Assembly: GCA_036374135.1 (NCBI GenBank)
Contig: DASUUK010000065.1
Coordinates: forward strand, 1 to 64,000
DNA from: Euzebyales bacterium
GTDB taxonomy: Bacteria > Actinomycetota > Nitriliruptoria > Euzebyales > JAHELV01
Length of the DNA stretch: 64,000 bases
Direction of reading: 5' to 3'
Below the pieces are notes generated by a model. That model was not told the origin of the DNA. It saw nothing but the letters and a program-made list of their open reading frames with translations, and did no database searches. Positions 6,438 through 15,523 of the stretch are shown piece after piece (the first letter of the stretch is position 1; the number at the start of each line of letters is the position of its first letter). A program made the translations under genes and the position numbers.

Positions 6438-8471
6438 ATGCAAGCGTGTGAAGTGTGCGGTTGGGACACGAGGGAGGGAACTCGTGTCTGTTCGTCCTGC
6501 CGTGCCGAAGGACATGGCGACCGTACCGAGGTCACCGCCCTGCTGACGAGCGTGCTCGAGAACGCCCGTGGCGCACCGGCGGAAGAGCAGGCCGCGGACG
6601 TCGGCGGGACGGCACCGGCACCGAGCGACAACCTGCCCGTTCCGGCGCGACCGAACAGGGCGTCCGGCCACGGCGAGCAGATCGTGCTCCGGGAGATCGC
6701 CCCGGGCGACGACGCGTCCGAGCAACGGACGGAGATCTCGTTGGTCGCTGCGTCACTGCTGGAGGCCTTCCAGCAGCCGGCGCCCGGGGCGGATGACAGC
6801 ACCGACCGCCTGCAGCCCATCGTGGCGCGCGAACAGCACGACCAGGGCGCGTTCACCGCCGACAACGTGACCGAACGGACCAACACCCTCGACGACTCCG
6901 GTCCGCTCGCACCACCCACGCCGACGGCCGATGAGACCGACGTGGCGGATCCGTCCGAGCCGACGGTCGAGATCACCGGCCGGTTCGCCAACCTGCCCAC
7001 CGTCCCGCTGGAGCCGGTCGATCCGGTGGGCGACCGGAACACAGACGCCGCGACGGTCGGTCGTGCGTCCGCGGCGACGGTGGACGACGCGACGTTCACC
7101 GCTGCGGCCCCCACGCCGTCCACGTCGGACGCGCACGCACCGCAGCAGACCGATCGCACCGCGGACATCGACGACACCACGGACATCGGCGACGACGCCG
7201 GCACCGCCTACGTCGCCAGCGTCGACCACACCGCTGACACCGATCACACCACGGACATCCCGCAGTTCCTCGGCGTCGACGACACCGGCGACATCGGCCT
7301 GCCCACGGACACGGCCGACGCAACCACGACGGCCGACCGGACGACCGGCACCGTCGACGCAGCCACGACAGCCGACGGGACGACCGACACCGAGGAGGCC
7401 CCGGCGTGGGACGACCGGGGCGCCGCTGAGCCGGGCGGCACGTGGAATGACGGCATCGACTCCACGACCGACGAGGCATGGGACACGGCGACGGCATCGG
7501 TCGACGCGGGCACGGTCCCGGAGTCGGGCACCGCGAACATGCCACCCTTGGATGGACCGGGCACGCCGGACACCGACACAGTGGCGCCCGATGATACGAC
7601 GACCAGCGGTGACGTGACCGGCGACACCGTCACCACGACCGGCGACATCACGATCGATCCGGACCCTGTCACGCCCGACGACGGCATCGACGGCCGCCGC
7701 GACGTGGCCGACGTCGACGACCGGTCATCTCCCGACGGCCTCTCAACGACCGACGGTGCGGACCGGCCCCATGACGCCGGGCATCTCAACCACGCCGCAT
7801 CGGCCTCGCCGACCGCGTTCGCTGTCGCCGACGCGGCGGCGGGCACCGACGCGCAGCATCACGACCCGCAGTCGCCGGGCGCCGACGACGTCCCGGCGCA
7901 CGAAGACGCGGTCACCACGCCACACCTGCCCGACACCGTCGGCGGTGCGACCGCAGGCACGACCGGAGCGTCGGAGCAGCACCCGCCCGGCCAGGCCGGC
8001 GCGTGGACGACCGTCGCCCAGGTCATGCTCGTGATCGTCGGCGTGCTGTGCGTGGTCCAGATCGTGGTCCTCATCGTGGTCTACCGGTTCCTCGGCGAGG
8101 CAGGCGCCGACCCCACAGACATCCTCGCTGCGCACACAAAGGTGACGGCGGTGATGCTCCCGGCCCTGATGGGTGGGACGTTCGCCGCGACAGCGTTCGC
8201 AGCGTGGCAAGCGTCGTCGACACCTACGCAAGGTCTGCACGTGCTCGGCCTGCCGGTCGCGTTGTGGGCCGTGCTGATCAGCGCGACGCTCGTGGCCGCC
8301 GTCGTCCTGCTCGGCGGATCGACGACGATCCTGCAGGCACGCCAGACGACGTTGTGGGCCACCGCTGCGTGTGCGCTGCTGGGGACCGCGTGCATCGCCG
8401 CACCTCGGGCGTTCACCGAGATGGTCGACGAGCACGAACCGGCGACCCCGGACACCCGCGTGCGGGTGTGA
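6438..8471 (+). CDS. Zinc-ribbon, acidic low-complexity, four-TM membrane protein
   Basis: A 677-residue protein. The start is ATG 6438, with GGGAG 8 bases upstream. Residues 4-23 carry two paired cysteines (CEVCGWD and CSSC), typical of a zinc ribbon. About 500 residues of Asp/Thr/Ala-rich sequence follow, with loose DTTDIGDD and TADTDHTTDI repeats. The C-terminus has four hydrophobic segments (starting near TVAQVMLVIVGVLCVVQIV and ending LLGTACIAAP). No enzyme domain is visible. It is convergent with the conservon next door, whose kinase tail has similar Asp-rich sequence. The coding frame is uninterrupted. Function unknown; it may be a membrane scaffold. Confidence 0.75.
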   Translation: MQACEVCGWDTREGTRVCSSCRAEGHGDRTEVTALLTSVLENARGAPAEEQAADVGGTAPAPSDNLPVPARPNRASGHGEQIVLREIAPGDDASEQRTEISLVAASLLEAFQQPAPGADDSTDRLQPIVAREQHDQGAFTADNVTERTNTLDDSGPLAPPTPTADETDVADPSEPTVEITGRFANLPTVPLEPVDPVGDRNTDAATVGRASAATVDDATFTAAAPTPSTSDAHAPQQTDRTADIDDTTDIGDDAGTAYVASVDHTADTDHTTDIPQFLGVDDTGDIGLPTDTADATTTADRTTGTVDAATTADGTTDTEEAPAWDDRGAAEPGGTWNDGIDSTTDEAWDTATASVDAGTVPESGTANMPPLDGPGTPDTDTVAPDDTTTSGDVTGDTVTTTGDITIDPDPVTPDDGIDGRRDVADVDDRSSPDGLSTTDGADRPHDAGHLNHAASASPTAFAVADAAAGTDAQHHDPQSPGADDVPAHEDAVTTPHLPDTVGGATAGTTGASEQHPPGQAGAWTTVAQVMLVIVGVLCVVQIVVLIVVYRFLGEAGADPTDILAAHTKVTAVMLPALMGGTFAATAFAAWQASSTPTQGLHVLGLPVALWAVLISATLVAAVVLLGGSTTILQARQTTLWATAACALLGTACIAAPRAFTEMVDEHEPATPDTRVRV

Positions 8472-8486
8472 GCCCAGTGGGCGGGA

Positions 8487-9122
8487 TCAGCGCCCCTGCG
8501 TGCCGGCGGCCACGGACGACTCCCCGGGTTGCGCGGCGTCGCGCTGGACCGCGCGCAGCACGGCCTCCAGCAACGTGACGAGCGCCTCCTTGACCGACGC
8601 GCGGTCACGGGCGTCGCACCGCACCATCGGGATGTCATCGGCGACGTTCAACGCGTACCGCACGTCGTCGCGATGGTGCGTCGGCGCGTTGTCGAACTGG
8701 TTGACAGCGACGATGAACGGGATGTCGCGCGCCTCGTAGTAGTCGATCGAGGCGTAGCAGTGGTCGAGTCGGCGGGTATCGACCAGGACCACCGCGCCGA
8801 GCGCTCCGCGCACGAGGTCGTCCCACATGAACCCGAAGCGGTCCTGCCCGGGCGTACCGAACAGGTACAGCCGCAGCGCCTCGTCGAAGGTGATCCTGCC
8901 GAAGTCCATCGCGACGGTGGTGGTCGTCTTCTGCGGCAACCAGCTCGAGTCGTCGACGTCGGTGCTGGCCGTCGTCATCGCCGCCTCGGTCCGGAGCGGC
9001 ACGATCTCGGACACGGCACCGACGAAGGTGGTCTTGCCGACACCGAAACCGCCGGAGACGACGATCTTGACCGACTTGGGCTGCGGAGCCAGCCCGAACC
9101 CGTCAGAGGGAGCGGACGCCAT
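8487..9122 (-). CDS. Conservon small GTPase (CvnD-like)
   Basis: A 211-residue Ras-like GTPase of the MglA/CvnD group. The P-loop is GGFGVGKTT (residues 24-32), the switch/G3 motif is FGTPGQDRF, and the specificity motif is NQFD instead of the usual NKxD, as in conservon GTPases. It likely cycles between GTP and GDP states under control of the roadblock and DUF742 partners in a membrane-associated complex. It is the last gene of the four-gene minus-strand operon, overlapping the DUF742 gene by 20 bases. The C-terminal 20 residues look disordered. Confidence 0.92.
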   Translation of the reverse strand: MASAPSDGFGLAPQPKSVKIVVSGGFGVGKTTFVGAVSEIVPLRTEAAMTTASTDVDDSSWLPQKTTTTVAMDFGRITFDEALRLYLFGTPGQDRFGFMWDDLVRGALGAVVLVDTRRLDHCYASIDYYEARDIPFIVAVNQFDNAPTHHRDDVRYALNVADDIPMVRCDARDRASVKEALVTLLEAVLRAVQRDAAQPGESSVAAGTQGR

Positions 9123-9456
9123 CGATCAGCCTCCTGATCAGCTGTTCGTTCGTATCGGTCGGCCGGCTGACGCGCAGCGTCCCGTCCGCGACGAGATCGC
9201 CGATGAGGACCCGCGCCACGCCCGCCGGCACTTCCAGGGTCGCGGCGACCTCGGCGATCGAGAGCGGCTCATGACACATCATGAGGATCCGCCGCTGCTC
9301 GAACACGTGTCGTCCGGCGGCGTCGCGGCCCTCGGTGGTGGTGGTGACCAACGTCTCGAGCGCCAGGTCGGCGCCGTCCGACCGTGTGCGGCCGCCGGTG
9401 ACGATGTAAGGCGGCACCAGCCGCCCGTCGTCGTCGGCCGCCGAGGGTTGCCTCAT
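9103..9456 (-). CDS. DUF742 protein (CvnC-like)
   Basis: A 117-residue DUF742 protein of the conservon type. The family signature is visible in LVPPYIVTGGRTR near residues 12-24, RRILMMCHEPLSIAEVAATL in the middle, and GVARVLIGDLVADGTLRV. The fold is a winged-helix-like domain thought to link the kinase/roadblock unit to the GTPase. Its ATG overlaps the roadblock stop (ATGA). Always found in this operon order in actinomycetes, it supports the conservon assignment. Confidence 0.92.
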   Translation of the reverse strand: MRQPSAADDDGRLVPPYIVTGGRTRSDGADLALETLVTTTTEGRDAAGRHVFEQRRILMMCHEPLSIAEVAATLEVPAGVARVLIGDLVADGTLRVSRPTDTNEQLIRRLIDGVRSL

Positions 9457-9875
9457 ACCGTGAGTGCGTTCTTGAGCTCGCTGATGAGTGCCGGCGTGAG
9501 CGTCGTGCCGACGCGGTCGAGGAGCAGGGTCATCTCATAACCGACAAGGCCCATGTCGCAGTCCTTGTCTGCGAGGACCGCGAGGGTCGAGCCGTCGCTG
9601 ATCGCCGACACGAACAGCACGCCGTCGTACATCTCGACGATGACCTGTTCGACGTCGCCACAGCCCAGCAGGCTGCCCGCGCCGTTGGTCAGGCTGGTGA
9701 GGCCCGATACGATCGCCGCGAACTGCTCGACCCCGTCGCGATCCCTTCCGGCCGAGCCGGCGAGCAGGAAGCCGTCGGAGCTGACCGCGATCGCCTCGCG
9801 GACGCCTGCGACGTCGCGAACGAAGTTCGACAGCAGCCAGTTGAAGTTGCGAGCGCTGCCACTCAACTTACGCAT
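9453..9875 (-). CDS. Roadblock/LC7 protein (CvnB-like)
   Basis: A 140-residue roadblock/LC7-domain protein. It begins LSGSARNFNWLLSNFVRDV and contains REAIAVSSDGFLLAGS and VIVEMYDGVLFVSAISDGSTLAVL, the usual alternating strand-helix pattern. Such proteins act as GTPase-activating or docking partners of the conservon GTPase. The start ATG 9875 lies inside the end of the kinase gene (8-base overlap), so translation is coupled. Confidence 0.92.
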   Translation of the reverse strand: MRKLSGSARNFNWLLSNFVRDVAGVREAIAVSSDGFLLAGSAGRDRDGVEQFAAIVSGLTSLTNGAGSLLGCGDVEQVIVEMYDGVLFVSAISDGSTLAVLADKDCDMGLVGYEMTLLLDRVGTTLTPALISELKNALTV

Positions 9876-12800
9876 CGCCGTGCTCTCCCCCGTCGTGCTG
9901 ACGGCTGGCCTCCGACCGACCACGTTGGACCGCCTGCTGGAAGCGCGCGAGTCGATCACGCGCTGCGCGCGCGTCACGTTCGGCCGTCGTGAGCGTGACG
10001 CCGTTGTCGTCGGTGTCAGCGTACGCGGTGGCGCGGGATGGCGCGCGCCGTGGCTGGTCGGCCGATGCGTCGGTCGTCTGCTCCCGCCGATCTGACGCCG
10101 TTCGCTCTGTACGCAGCACGGCGCGGCCAGCCGGTGGCTGTCCGTTCGCGGGCCTGCCGTTGCCGTCGCGTCGCGATGACCGACGTCGGACCTCGAACAC
10201 CGGCACGGCGTCCGGGTCGTCTGCCGATCCCTCGTCCGCCGGGCGTTCGGACCCAGCCACGTCGACGTCCTCGTCGCGGCCGTCGGACGCGGCGTCCCGA
10301 TCCGCCCACCCCGCGTCGGCATCATGCCCGTCGCCGTCATCGCGAGCATCCGCGTGGTCGGAGCCGGCGTCGTCCGATCCCCATACGTCCACGTCAGCGC
10401 GCTCGCGCGCATCGCTGTCGGCGGCATCGTCGCGCTCACGGGCGTCAGCGGCGTCCTGTTCGTCAGCGCCTTGGGTCCGCACCGCGGTGTCCCAGACCGA
10501 TGAGGACGATGGGTCTCCGTGTGCACCCGATCGGTCCCACGGCTGCACGTCGGCCGGTCTGTCAACGCCCGTCGCGTCCTGATCCGCACCCCAGTCGTCC
10601 GATCCACCGCTGCTCCGCCCGCGTTCCGCGGTCGCTCCGATGGACCCGCCACGGATCTCGCCGGTGTCGCCATCGTCGATGCCGGACCCATCGGCCACGT
10701 GATCGTCGGGATCGGCGGCGGTCCAGCTCCAGCCGACGTCGCGCCGACCACCGGAGTGCCCATCCGACGCGTGGTCGTTGCCCACCTCGTCCCGATGACG
10801 CGGCGGGGCATCGAGGTCGACATCGACGCGTCCGAATGGCGCCGTTGTGGTGTCAGTGTCGGCGTCATCGTCCGATCTGTCGTCGACGAACGCCTCCGCG
10901 CGGTTCGACGCCGCCGCACGCGCACGCACCGGTGCGCGACGGTCGGGCCGCACGTCATCGTCGGAGCCGCGCCCCGTCCGGTCGTCGCGTCGCTCAGCCT
11001 GCCGCGGCCCCCGGTCGGTGCCGCTGCCTGTGGGCAGGGCAGGCGCCCGGCCGGCAGGCAGTTCGTTGGACGGCCCACGCGTCGCCGGATCGATCAACGC
11101 CGCGGGCAACAGCACCTTGGCGGTGATGCCCTCCGTGGTCGACTCCATCAGTCGCACACGGATGCCGTGACGTGCCGCGAGCCGGCCGACGACGAACAGG
11201 CCGAGGAAGCTCGACGGCACCCGGTCTACTTCGGGCGAGGTCTCGATCCGGTGGTTGGCGTCGTCGAGTTGCTCGGGGCTCATCCCGACGCCGTCGTCAA
11301 CGATCGCGAGCGCGTACCCGTCGACGACCCGCCGGCCGACGACCAGCACCGACGTGTCCGGCGCCGAGAACTGCACCGCGTTCTCGATGAGCTCGGCGAC
11401 CAGGTGCGTGACGTCACCGACGGCGCTGCCGGCCAGCGCGGCCTCGTCGACGCCCTCGAGGTTCACGCGCCGGTAGTCCTCGACCTCGGCGATCGCGCCC
11501 CGGACCACGCTGGTCAGCGACACCGGCTCGGACCAGCGGCGCGCGGGCTCCTCGCCGGCCAGCACCAGCAGGCTCTCGGCGTTGCGTCGCATCCGCGTCG
11601 CGAGGTGGTCGAGACGGAACAGGTCATCGAGTAGATCGGCATCGTTCGTGTCGCGCTCGAGCTTGTCGATGAACTCGAGCTGGCGGTTCAGCAGGTTCTG
11701 GTTGCGCCGTCCCAGGCTGACGAACATACGTGACACGTTGCGACGGCTGCGCGCCTGGTCGGCCGCGAGCTCCGCGGCGGTGCCGCTGACGACGTTGAAG
11801 GCGTCGGCGACATCCTCGATCTCGTCGTGCGTGTGCAGCTCGACGGCGGGCAGTTGCGGTGTCTCGTCGTCGTCGCCCGGCAGCGTCTGCGCCCGGTGGA
11901 CGAGCATCGGCAGCTGGGTGTCGGCGATGTTGCGCGCCGTGGAGCCCAGCGAGCGGAGCGGTTCGACGATCCGCTGTGCAAGGCGGGTCGACACGATGAA
12001 CGCCGCGAGCACAGCGATCAGCATGACGATCAGCATCACGACGCCGAAGGTCCGCGCGGTGCGGCTCAGCCCCTGCTGGACGTCCGACAGCCCGCTGAGC
12101 GGGGCGAACGCGATGTCGTTGGGTTGCTCAACGATCGCGACCCACTGGACGGCATCGCTGTCGACGTCGTTGTAGTCATCGACCAACGACGACAGTCGGC
12201 CGTCGACGGCGTCGAGCGGTGCGAACGCCGCAACCGCGCGGTCGGCGAGGACGAAGCCGGGCTTCTCGCTCTCCAGCGCCCGGGTGATGGTGTCAGCCCG
12301 CTCCTCGTCGAACTCGATGTCTGCGTTCATGATGCGCGACGCGCTGTGCTCCGAGCTGGTCTCGGCGAGCAGCTGGCCGTCACGCGTGAGCAGGGTGATG
12401 TCGCTGCCGGTCTCGCGCGCCAGCCGGGTGGCGATGCGCTGCACCTCGTCGAGCCGGATCACGCCCTTCACAACACCGAGGCGCTGCGACCCGTCTGCTG
12501 CTTCGATGCGTGCGGCGACGGTCAGACCGACCGCGTCGGAGCTGTCGTCGCGCTCGACGTCGCCGAGGTACAGCCCGTCCTCCCACGCACCGTTCCACCA
12601 GGTCTCGTCGCTCTGTACGAAGTCGCTCGTCCTGGCGGAGGCGGCGACCGCCAACCCGTTGCGCTCGGTGAAGAACAGCTCCGAGAACTGCGGCTGACGT
12701 TGCGTCACCGACCGCAGGTAGCGGTCGGAGGTCGACCCGGCGCCCAGCCGCCGCTGCCGGTCGAATTCGGACTCGAGCTCGCTCGTCGGGCGGATGACCA

Positions 12801-13191
12801 GGGTGTCGCCGGTCTCGGATCCGGTGCTCGCGGCGTCGCGCACCGACGGCGACGCCGACAGGGCGATCACGTCGTCGACACGCTCCCCGATGGCCCGGTC
12901 GACGTCCTGGGCGACGCCGAACGCCTCGGTCCGCACTGCGCGCCCGACAACGTCGCGTGCCAGCCCTTCGCGGCTGGCGTCGAGGTTGCGTTCCGCTGAC
13001 CGGGACAGCCCGACCAGGCTGCTGAGGGCGATCGTGCCGAGCAGCAGGAGCGGCAGGATCGAGATCAGCAGTGCCCTCGACAGGATGCGGCTCTTGAGCG
13101 ACTGGCGCGTCGATCCGGGCGCTGACGACGCGGGCGCGTCAGCCGCACGCGGGCTGCGGTTATTGGTTGGGCTGGCTGTGGTTGACCCCAT
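9868..13191 (-). CDS. Conservon sensor histidine kinase (CvnA-like) with very long acidic tail
   Basis: A 1107-residue membrane kinase; start ATG 13191 is chosen over an upstream in-frame ATG because the membrane helix begins soon after. TM1 is at about 38-62, an extracellular Cache-like sensor at 63-380 (DETWWNGAWEDGLYLGD), TM2 at 383-403 and HAMP to about 450. The kinase core has the conservon pattern SRRNVSRMFVSLGRRNQNLL and LVAELIENAVQFSAP (N box), VDDGVGMS (G1) and FLGLFVVGRLA. A classic H-box histidine is not evident, as is usual for CvnA. About 390 C-terminal residues are Asp/Arg-rich and probably disordered. It heads the operon kinase, roadblock, DUF742, GTPase. Confidence 0.92.
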   Translation of the reverse strand: MGSTTASPTNNRSPRAADAPASSAPGSTRQSLKSRILSRALLISILPLLLLGTIALSSLVGLSRSAERNLDASREGLARDVVGRAVRTEAFGVAQDVDRAIGERVDDVIALSASPSVRDAASTGSETGDTLVIRPTSELESEFDRQRRLGAGSTSDRYLRSVTQRQPQFSELFFTERNGLAVAASARTSDFVQSDETWWNGAWEDGLYLGDVERDDSSDAVGLTVAARIEAADGSQRLGVVKGVIRLDEVQRIATRLARETGSDITLLTRDGQLLAETSSEHSASRIMNADIEFDEERADTITRALESEKPGFVLADRAVAAFAPLDAVDGRLSSLVDDYNDVDSDAVQWVAIVEQPNDIAFAPLSGLSDVQQGLSRTARTFGVVMLIVMLIAVLAAFIVSTRLAQRIVEPLRSLGSTARNIADTQLPMLVHRAQTLPGDDDETPQLPAVELHTHDEIEDVADAFNVVSGTAAELAADQARSRRNVSRMFVSLGRRNQNLLNRQLEFIDKLERDTNDADLLDDLFRLDHLATRMRRNAESLLVLAGEEPARRWSEPVSLTSVVRGAIAEVEDYRRVNLEGVDEAALAGSAVGDVTHLVAELIENAVQFSAPDTSVLVVGRRVVDGYALAIVDDGVGMSPEQLDDANHRIETSPEVDRVPSSFLGLFVVGRLAARHGIRVRLMESTTEGITAKVLLPAALIDPATRGPSNELPAGRAPALPTGSGTDRGPRQAERRDDRTGRGSDDDVRPDRRAPVRARAAASNRAEAFVDDRSDDDADTDTTTAPFGRVDVDLDAPPRHRDEVGNDHASDGHSGGRRDVGWSWTAADPDDHVADGSGIDDGDTGEIRGGSIGATAERGRSSGGSDDWGADQDATGVDRPADVQPWDRSGAHGDPSSSSVWDTAVRTQGADEQDAADARERDDAADSDARERADVDVWGSDDAGSDHADARDDGDGHDADAGWADRDAASDGRDEDVDVAGSERPADEGSADDPDAVPVFEVRRRSSRRDGNGRPANGQPPAGRAVLRTERTASDRREQTTDASADQPRRAPSRATAYADTDDNGVTLTTAERDARAARDRLARFQQAVQRGRSEASRQHDGGEHGDA

Positions 13192-13407
13192 GCGTCCGCT
13201 CACGTTGGGATTGATGCCGTGCCGATCATCCGGCCGATGACGGTGACCCGGATCGGCGGCACCGTGGACGATCGTGTCTGGCCCCCGGCGCCCGGCCTGC
13301 GTGTCACCGAGTCCTAGAGACTCGCACATACGTAAGCATCTCGCGAATCGACCGATCGGCCAGCCGCGGCCGATAGCATCGACACCGGCGTCGACGACGA
13401 GGTGGCG

Positions 13408-14580
13408 ATGACACGGCGGTCACCGCATCTGATCTCCAGACTGCAGGGGCTGGGCACGACCATCTTCTCGGTCATGACTGCGCTGGCCGTCCGGCACGAC
13501 GCGGTCAACCTCGGGCAGGGCTTCCCCGACGTCGAGGGACCGGCCGAGATCCGCGACGCTGCGATCGCTGCGATGCGCGCCGGTCACAACCAGTACGCGC
13601 CTGGCACGGGCGTACCGGCCCTGCGCCACGCCATCGCCGACCATCAGCGGCGCCGCTACGGGCTGGCGTTCGACGCCGACGACGAGATCACGGTGACCGC
13701 CGGAGCGACCGAGGCGTTGGCAGCGACCATCCTCGCGCTGTGCGAGGTCGGTGACGAGGTCGTCACCTTCGAGCCGTACTACGACGTGTACACCGCGGGG
13801 ATCGCCATGGCGGGCGCGGTACGGCGCGCCGTCACGCTGCGGCCGCCGACGTTCCGGTTCGACGTGGACGAGCTGGAGCGCGCCGTCACGCCACGGACGC
13901 GACTGCTCGTGATCAACAGCCCCCACAACCCGACCGGGAGGGTCTTCGACGAGGGCGAGCTCGCCACGATCGCGAGGGTGTGCGTCGAGCACGACCTGAT
14001 CGCCGTGACCGATGAGGTGTACGAGCACCTCGTGTTCGACGGCGCGCACGTGCCGCTCGCGACGCTGCCGGGCATGCGCGAGCGGACGGTCACCATCTCG
14101 TCGGCGGGCAAGAGCTTCTCGTTCACCGGGTGGAAGGTCGGCTGGGCGTGCGCAGCACCGGCGCTGACGACCGCGCTGCGGACCACGAAGCAGTTCCTGA
14201 CCTTCACGAACGGCACACCGTTCCAGCACGCCGTCGCGTACGGACTGGGGCTGGGCGATGCCGTCTTCGACGAGCTGACGGACCTCTACCGGGCCCGCCG
14301 TGATCAGCTCTGCGCCGGTCTCCGGGAGCTCGGGTACGACGTCCCGACGCCGGCCGGCACGTACTTCGCGACCGCGGACATCCGCCCGCTGGGCTACGAC
14401 GACGGCATGGCCTACTGCGCGCAACTTCCCGAGCGGGTCGGGGTCGCCGCCGTGCCCGAGGTGGTCTTCTACGACGACACGACCGTTGGCGCACCACTCG
14501 TCCGCTTCGCGTTCTGCAAGTCCGAGGCGTTGATCGACGAGGGACTGCGCCGACTGTCGAAGCTGCCGCACGGCGGGTGA
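13408..14580 (+). CDS. Class I/II aminotransferase (glutamine transaminase K / methionine aminotransferase type)
   Basis: A 390-residue PLP enzyme. GAGG (13399-13402) precedes ATG 13408, which is preferred over GTG 13402. Motifs are VNLGQGFPD near the N-terminus, NQYAPGTGVPALR, NSPHNPTGR, DEVYEHLVF, and the lysine that binds PLP in SSAGKSFSFTGWKVGW. Members act on kynurenine, methionine or glutamine with 2-oxo acids. The omega-amidase gene 33 bases downstream fits the glutamine-transaminase/omega-amidase pair used in methionine salvage: the amidase removes the 2-oxoglutaramate made from glutamine. DapC-type function is the main alternative. Confidence 0.85.
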   Translation: MTRRSPHLISRLQGLGTTIFSVMTALAVRHDAVNLGQGFPDVEGPAEIRDAAIAAMRAGHNQYAPGTGVPALRHAIADHQRRRYGLAFDADDEITVTAGATEALAATILALCEVGDEVVTFEPYYDVYTAGIAMAGAVRRAVTLRPPTFRFDVDELERAVTPRTRLLVINSPHNPTGRVFDEGELATIARVCVEHDLIAVTDEVYEHLVFDGAHVPLATLPGMRERTVTISSAGKSFSFTGWKVGWACAAPALTTALRTTKQFLTFTNGTPFQHAVAYGLGLGDAVFDELTDLYRARRDQLCAGLRELGYDVPTPAGTYFATADIRPLGYDDGMAYCAQLPERVGVAAVPEVVFYDDTTVGAPLVRFAFCKSEALIDEGLRRLSKLPHGG

Positions 14581-14613
14581 CCGCCGGACGGGCGCTCGAG
14601 GGAGAGGGATGAC

Positions 14614-15372
14614 ATGCGCGTGGCCGCCATCCAGCACGACATCGTGTGGGAGGACCCCAAGGCGAACTTCGCGGCGCTGGCACCCAGGGTCGCCGGCGCC
14701 GCGGGCGCCGGCGCGCGCCTGATCGTGCTGACCGAGATGTACGCCACAGGGTTCTCGATGCGGACCGACGTCACGGCCGAGCCGGCCGGGGGGCCCGCGA
14801 CGTCGTTCCTTGTCGAACAGGCCCAGCGACACGACGCGTGGCTGGCGGGGTCGGTCGCCGAGCGCGCCGAGGACCGCGAGCGTCCCTACAACACCCTGAT
14901 CCTGGCGTCGCCGTCGGGTGAGGTGCAGCGCTACCGCAAGATCCATCCGTTCACACACTCCGGCGAGCACGAGCACTTCCGTGCCGGTGACCGCTACGTC
15001 ACGGTCAACGTCGACGGGCTGCGGACCACACTGTTCGTGTGCTACGACCTGCGCTTCGCGGACGAGTTCTGGGCGACGGCGCTCGACACCGATGTGTACG
15101 TCGTGCCGGCCAACTGGCCGGACACCCGACGGGAGCACTGGCGGACGCTCCTGCGGGCCCGCGCGATCGAGAACCAGGCCTACGTCATCGGCGTCAACCG
15201 TGTGGGGACCGGCGGCAGGCTGACCTACGCCGGCGACACGATGGTCGTGGACCCGATGGGCGAAGTGCTGGCGTCAGCCGCCGGTGGCGAGGCAACGCTG
15301 GTGTGCGACATCGACGCCGACACGGTCACCGCGACGCGCGACCGCTTCAGGTTCCTGCAGGACCGCCGCTGA
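14614..15372 (+). CDS. Omega-amidase, nitrilase superfamily
   Basis: A 252-residue carbon-nitrogen hydrolase with the Glu-Lys-Cys triad visible: LTEMYATGFSM (Glu near 41), YRKIHPF (Lys near 110) and VCYDLRFADEFW (Cys near 145). These motifs, especially MYATGF and the CYDLRF sequence, are those of omega-amidases (YafV/Nit2 type), which turn 2-oxoglutaramate or 2-oxosuccinamate into the dicarboxylates. Start ATG 14614 has a GAGGGAGAGG purine stretch upstream. It is likely cotranscribed with the preceding aminotransferase, whose by-product it would clear. Confidence 0.87.
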   Translation: MRVAAIQHDIVWEDPKANFAALAPRVAGAAGAGARLIVLTEMYATGFSMRTDVTAEPAGGPATSFLVEQAQRHDAWLAGSVAERAEDRERPYNTLILASPSGEVQRYRKIHPFTHSGEHEHFRAGDRYVTVNVDGLRTTLFVCYDLRFADEFWATALDTDVYVVPANWPDTRREHWRTLLRARAIENQAYVIGVNRVGTGGRLTYAGDTMVVDPMGEVLASAAGGEATLVCDIDADTVTATRDRFRFLQDRR

Positions 15373-15523
15373 CCTGGCGACGGAACCTGTTCGAGCCGTC
15401 CCGCACGCGCCGGCGCCCGGCCCTCGTCGGTCGCCGGCTGCGCGTCCACGATGGCGCGCGTGGCATCGTCACCACGTAGCCGCAACGCAGCCCGACGCGG
15501 ACGGTGTCGGTCCGAGCAGAGTC

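Noticed and set aside
7096-7846. Long open frames on the minus strand and other frames inside the acidic linker of the 6438-8471 gene
   Set aside because: They are Arg/Ser/Cys-rich shadows of a repetitive GC-rich sequence, with no ribosome-binding site and no recognisable domain.
9453-11078. 541-codon frame extending the roadblock protein upstream
   Set aside because: The roadblock domain begins at ATG 9875; the extension is the out-of-frame copy of the kinase tail.
13192-13329. N-terminal extension of the conservon kinase from 13329
   Set aside because: The extra residues are His/Arg/Asp-rich without homology and lie in the divergent promoter region; ATG 13191 gives a normal topology.
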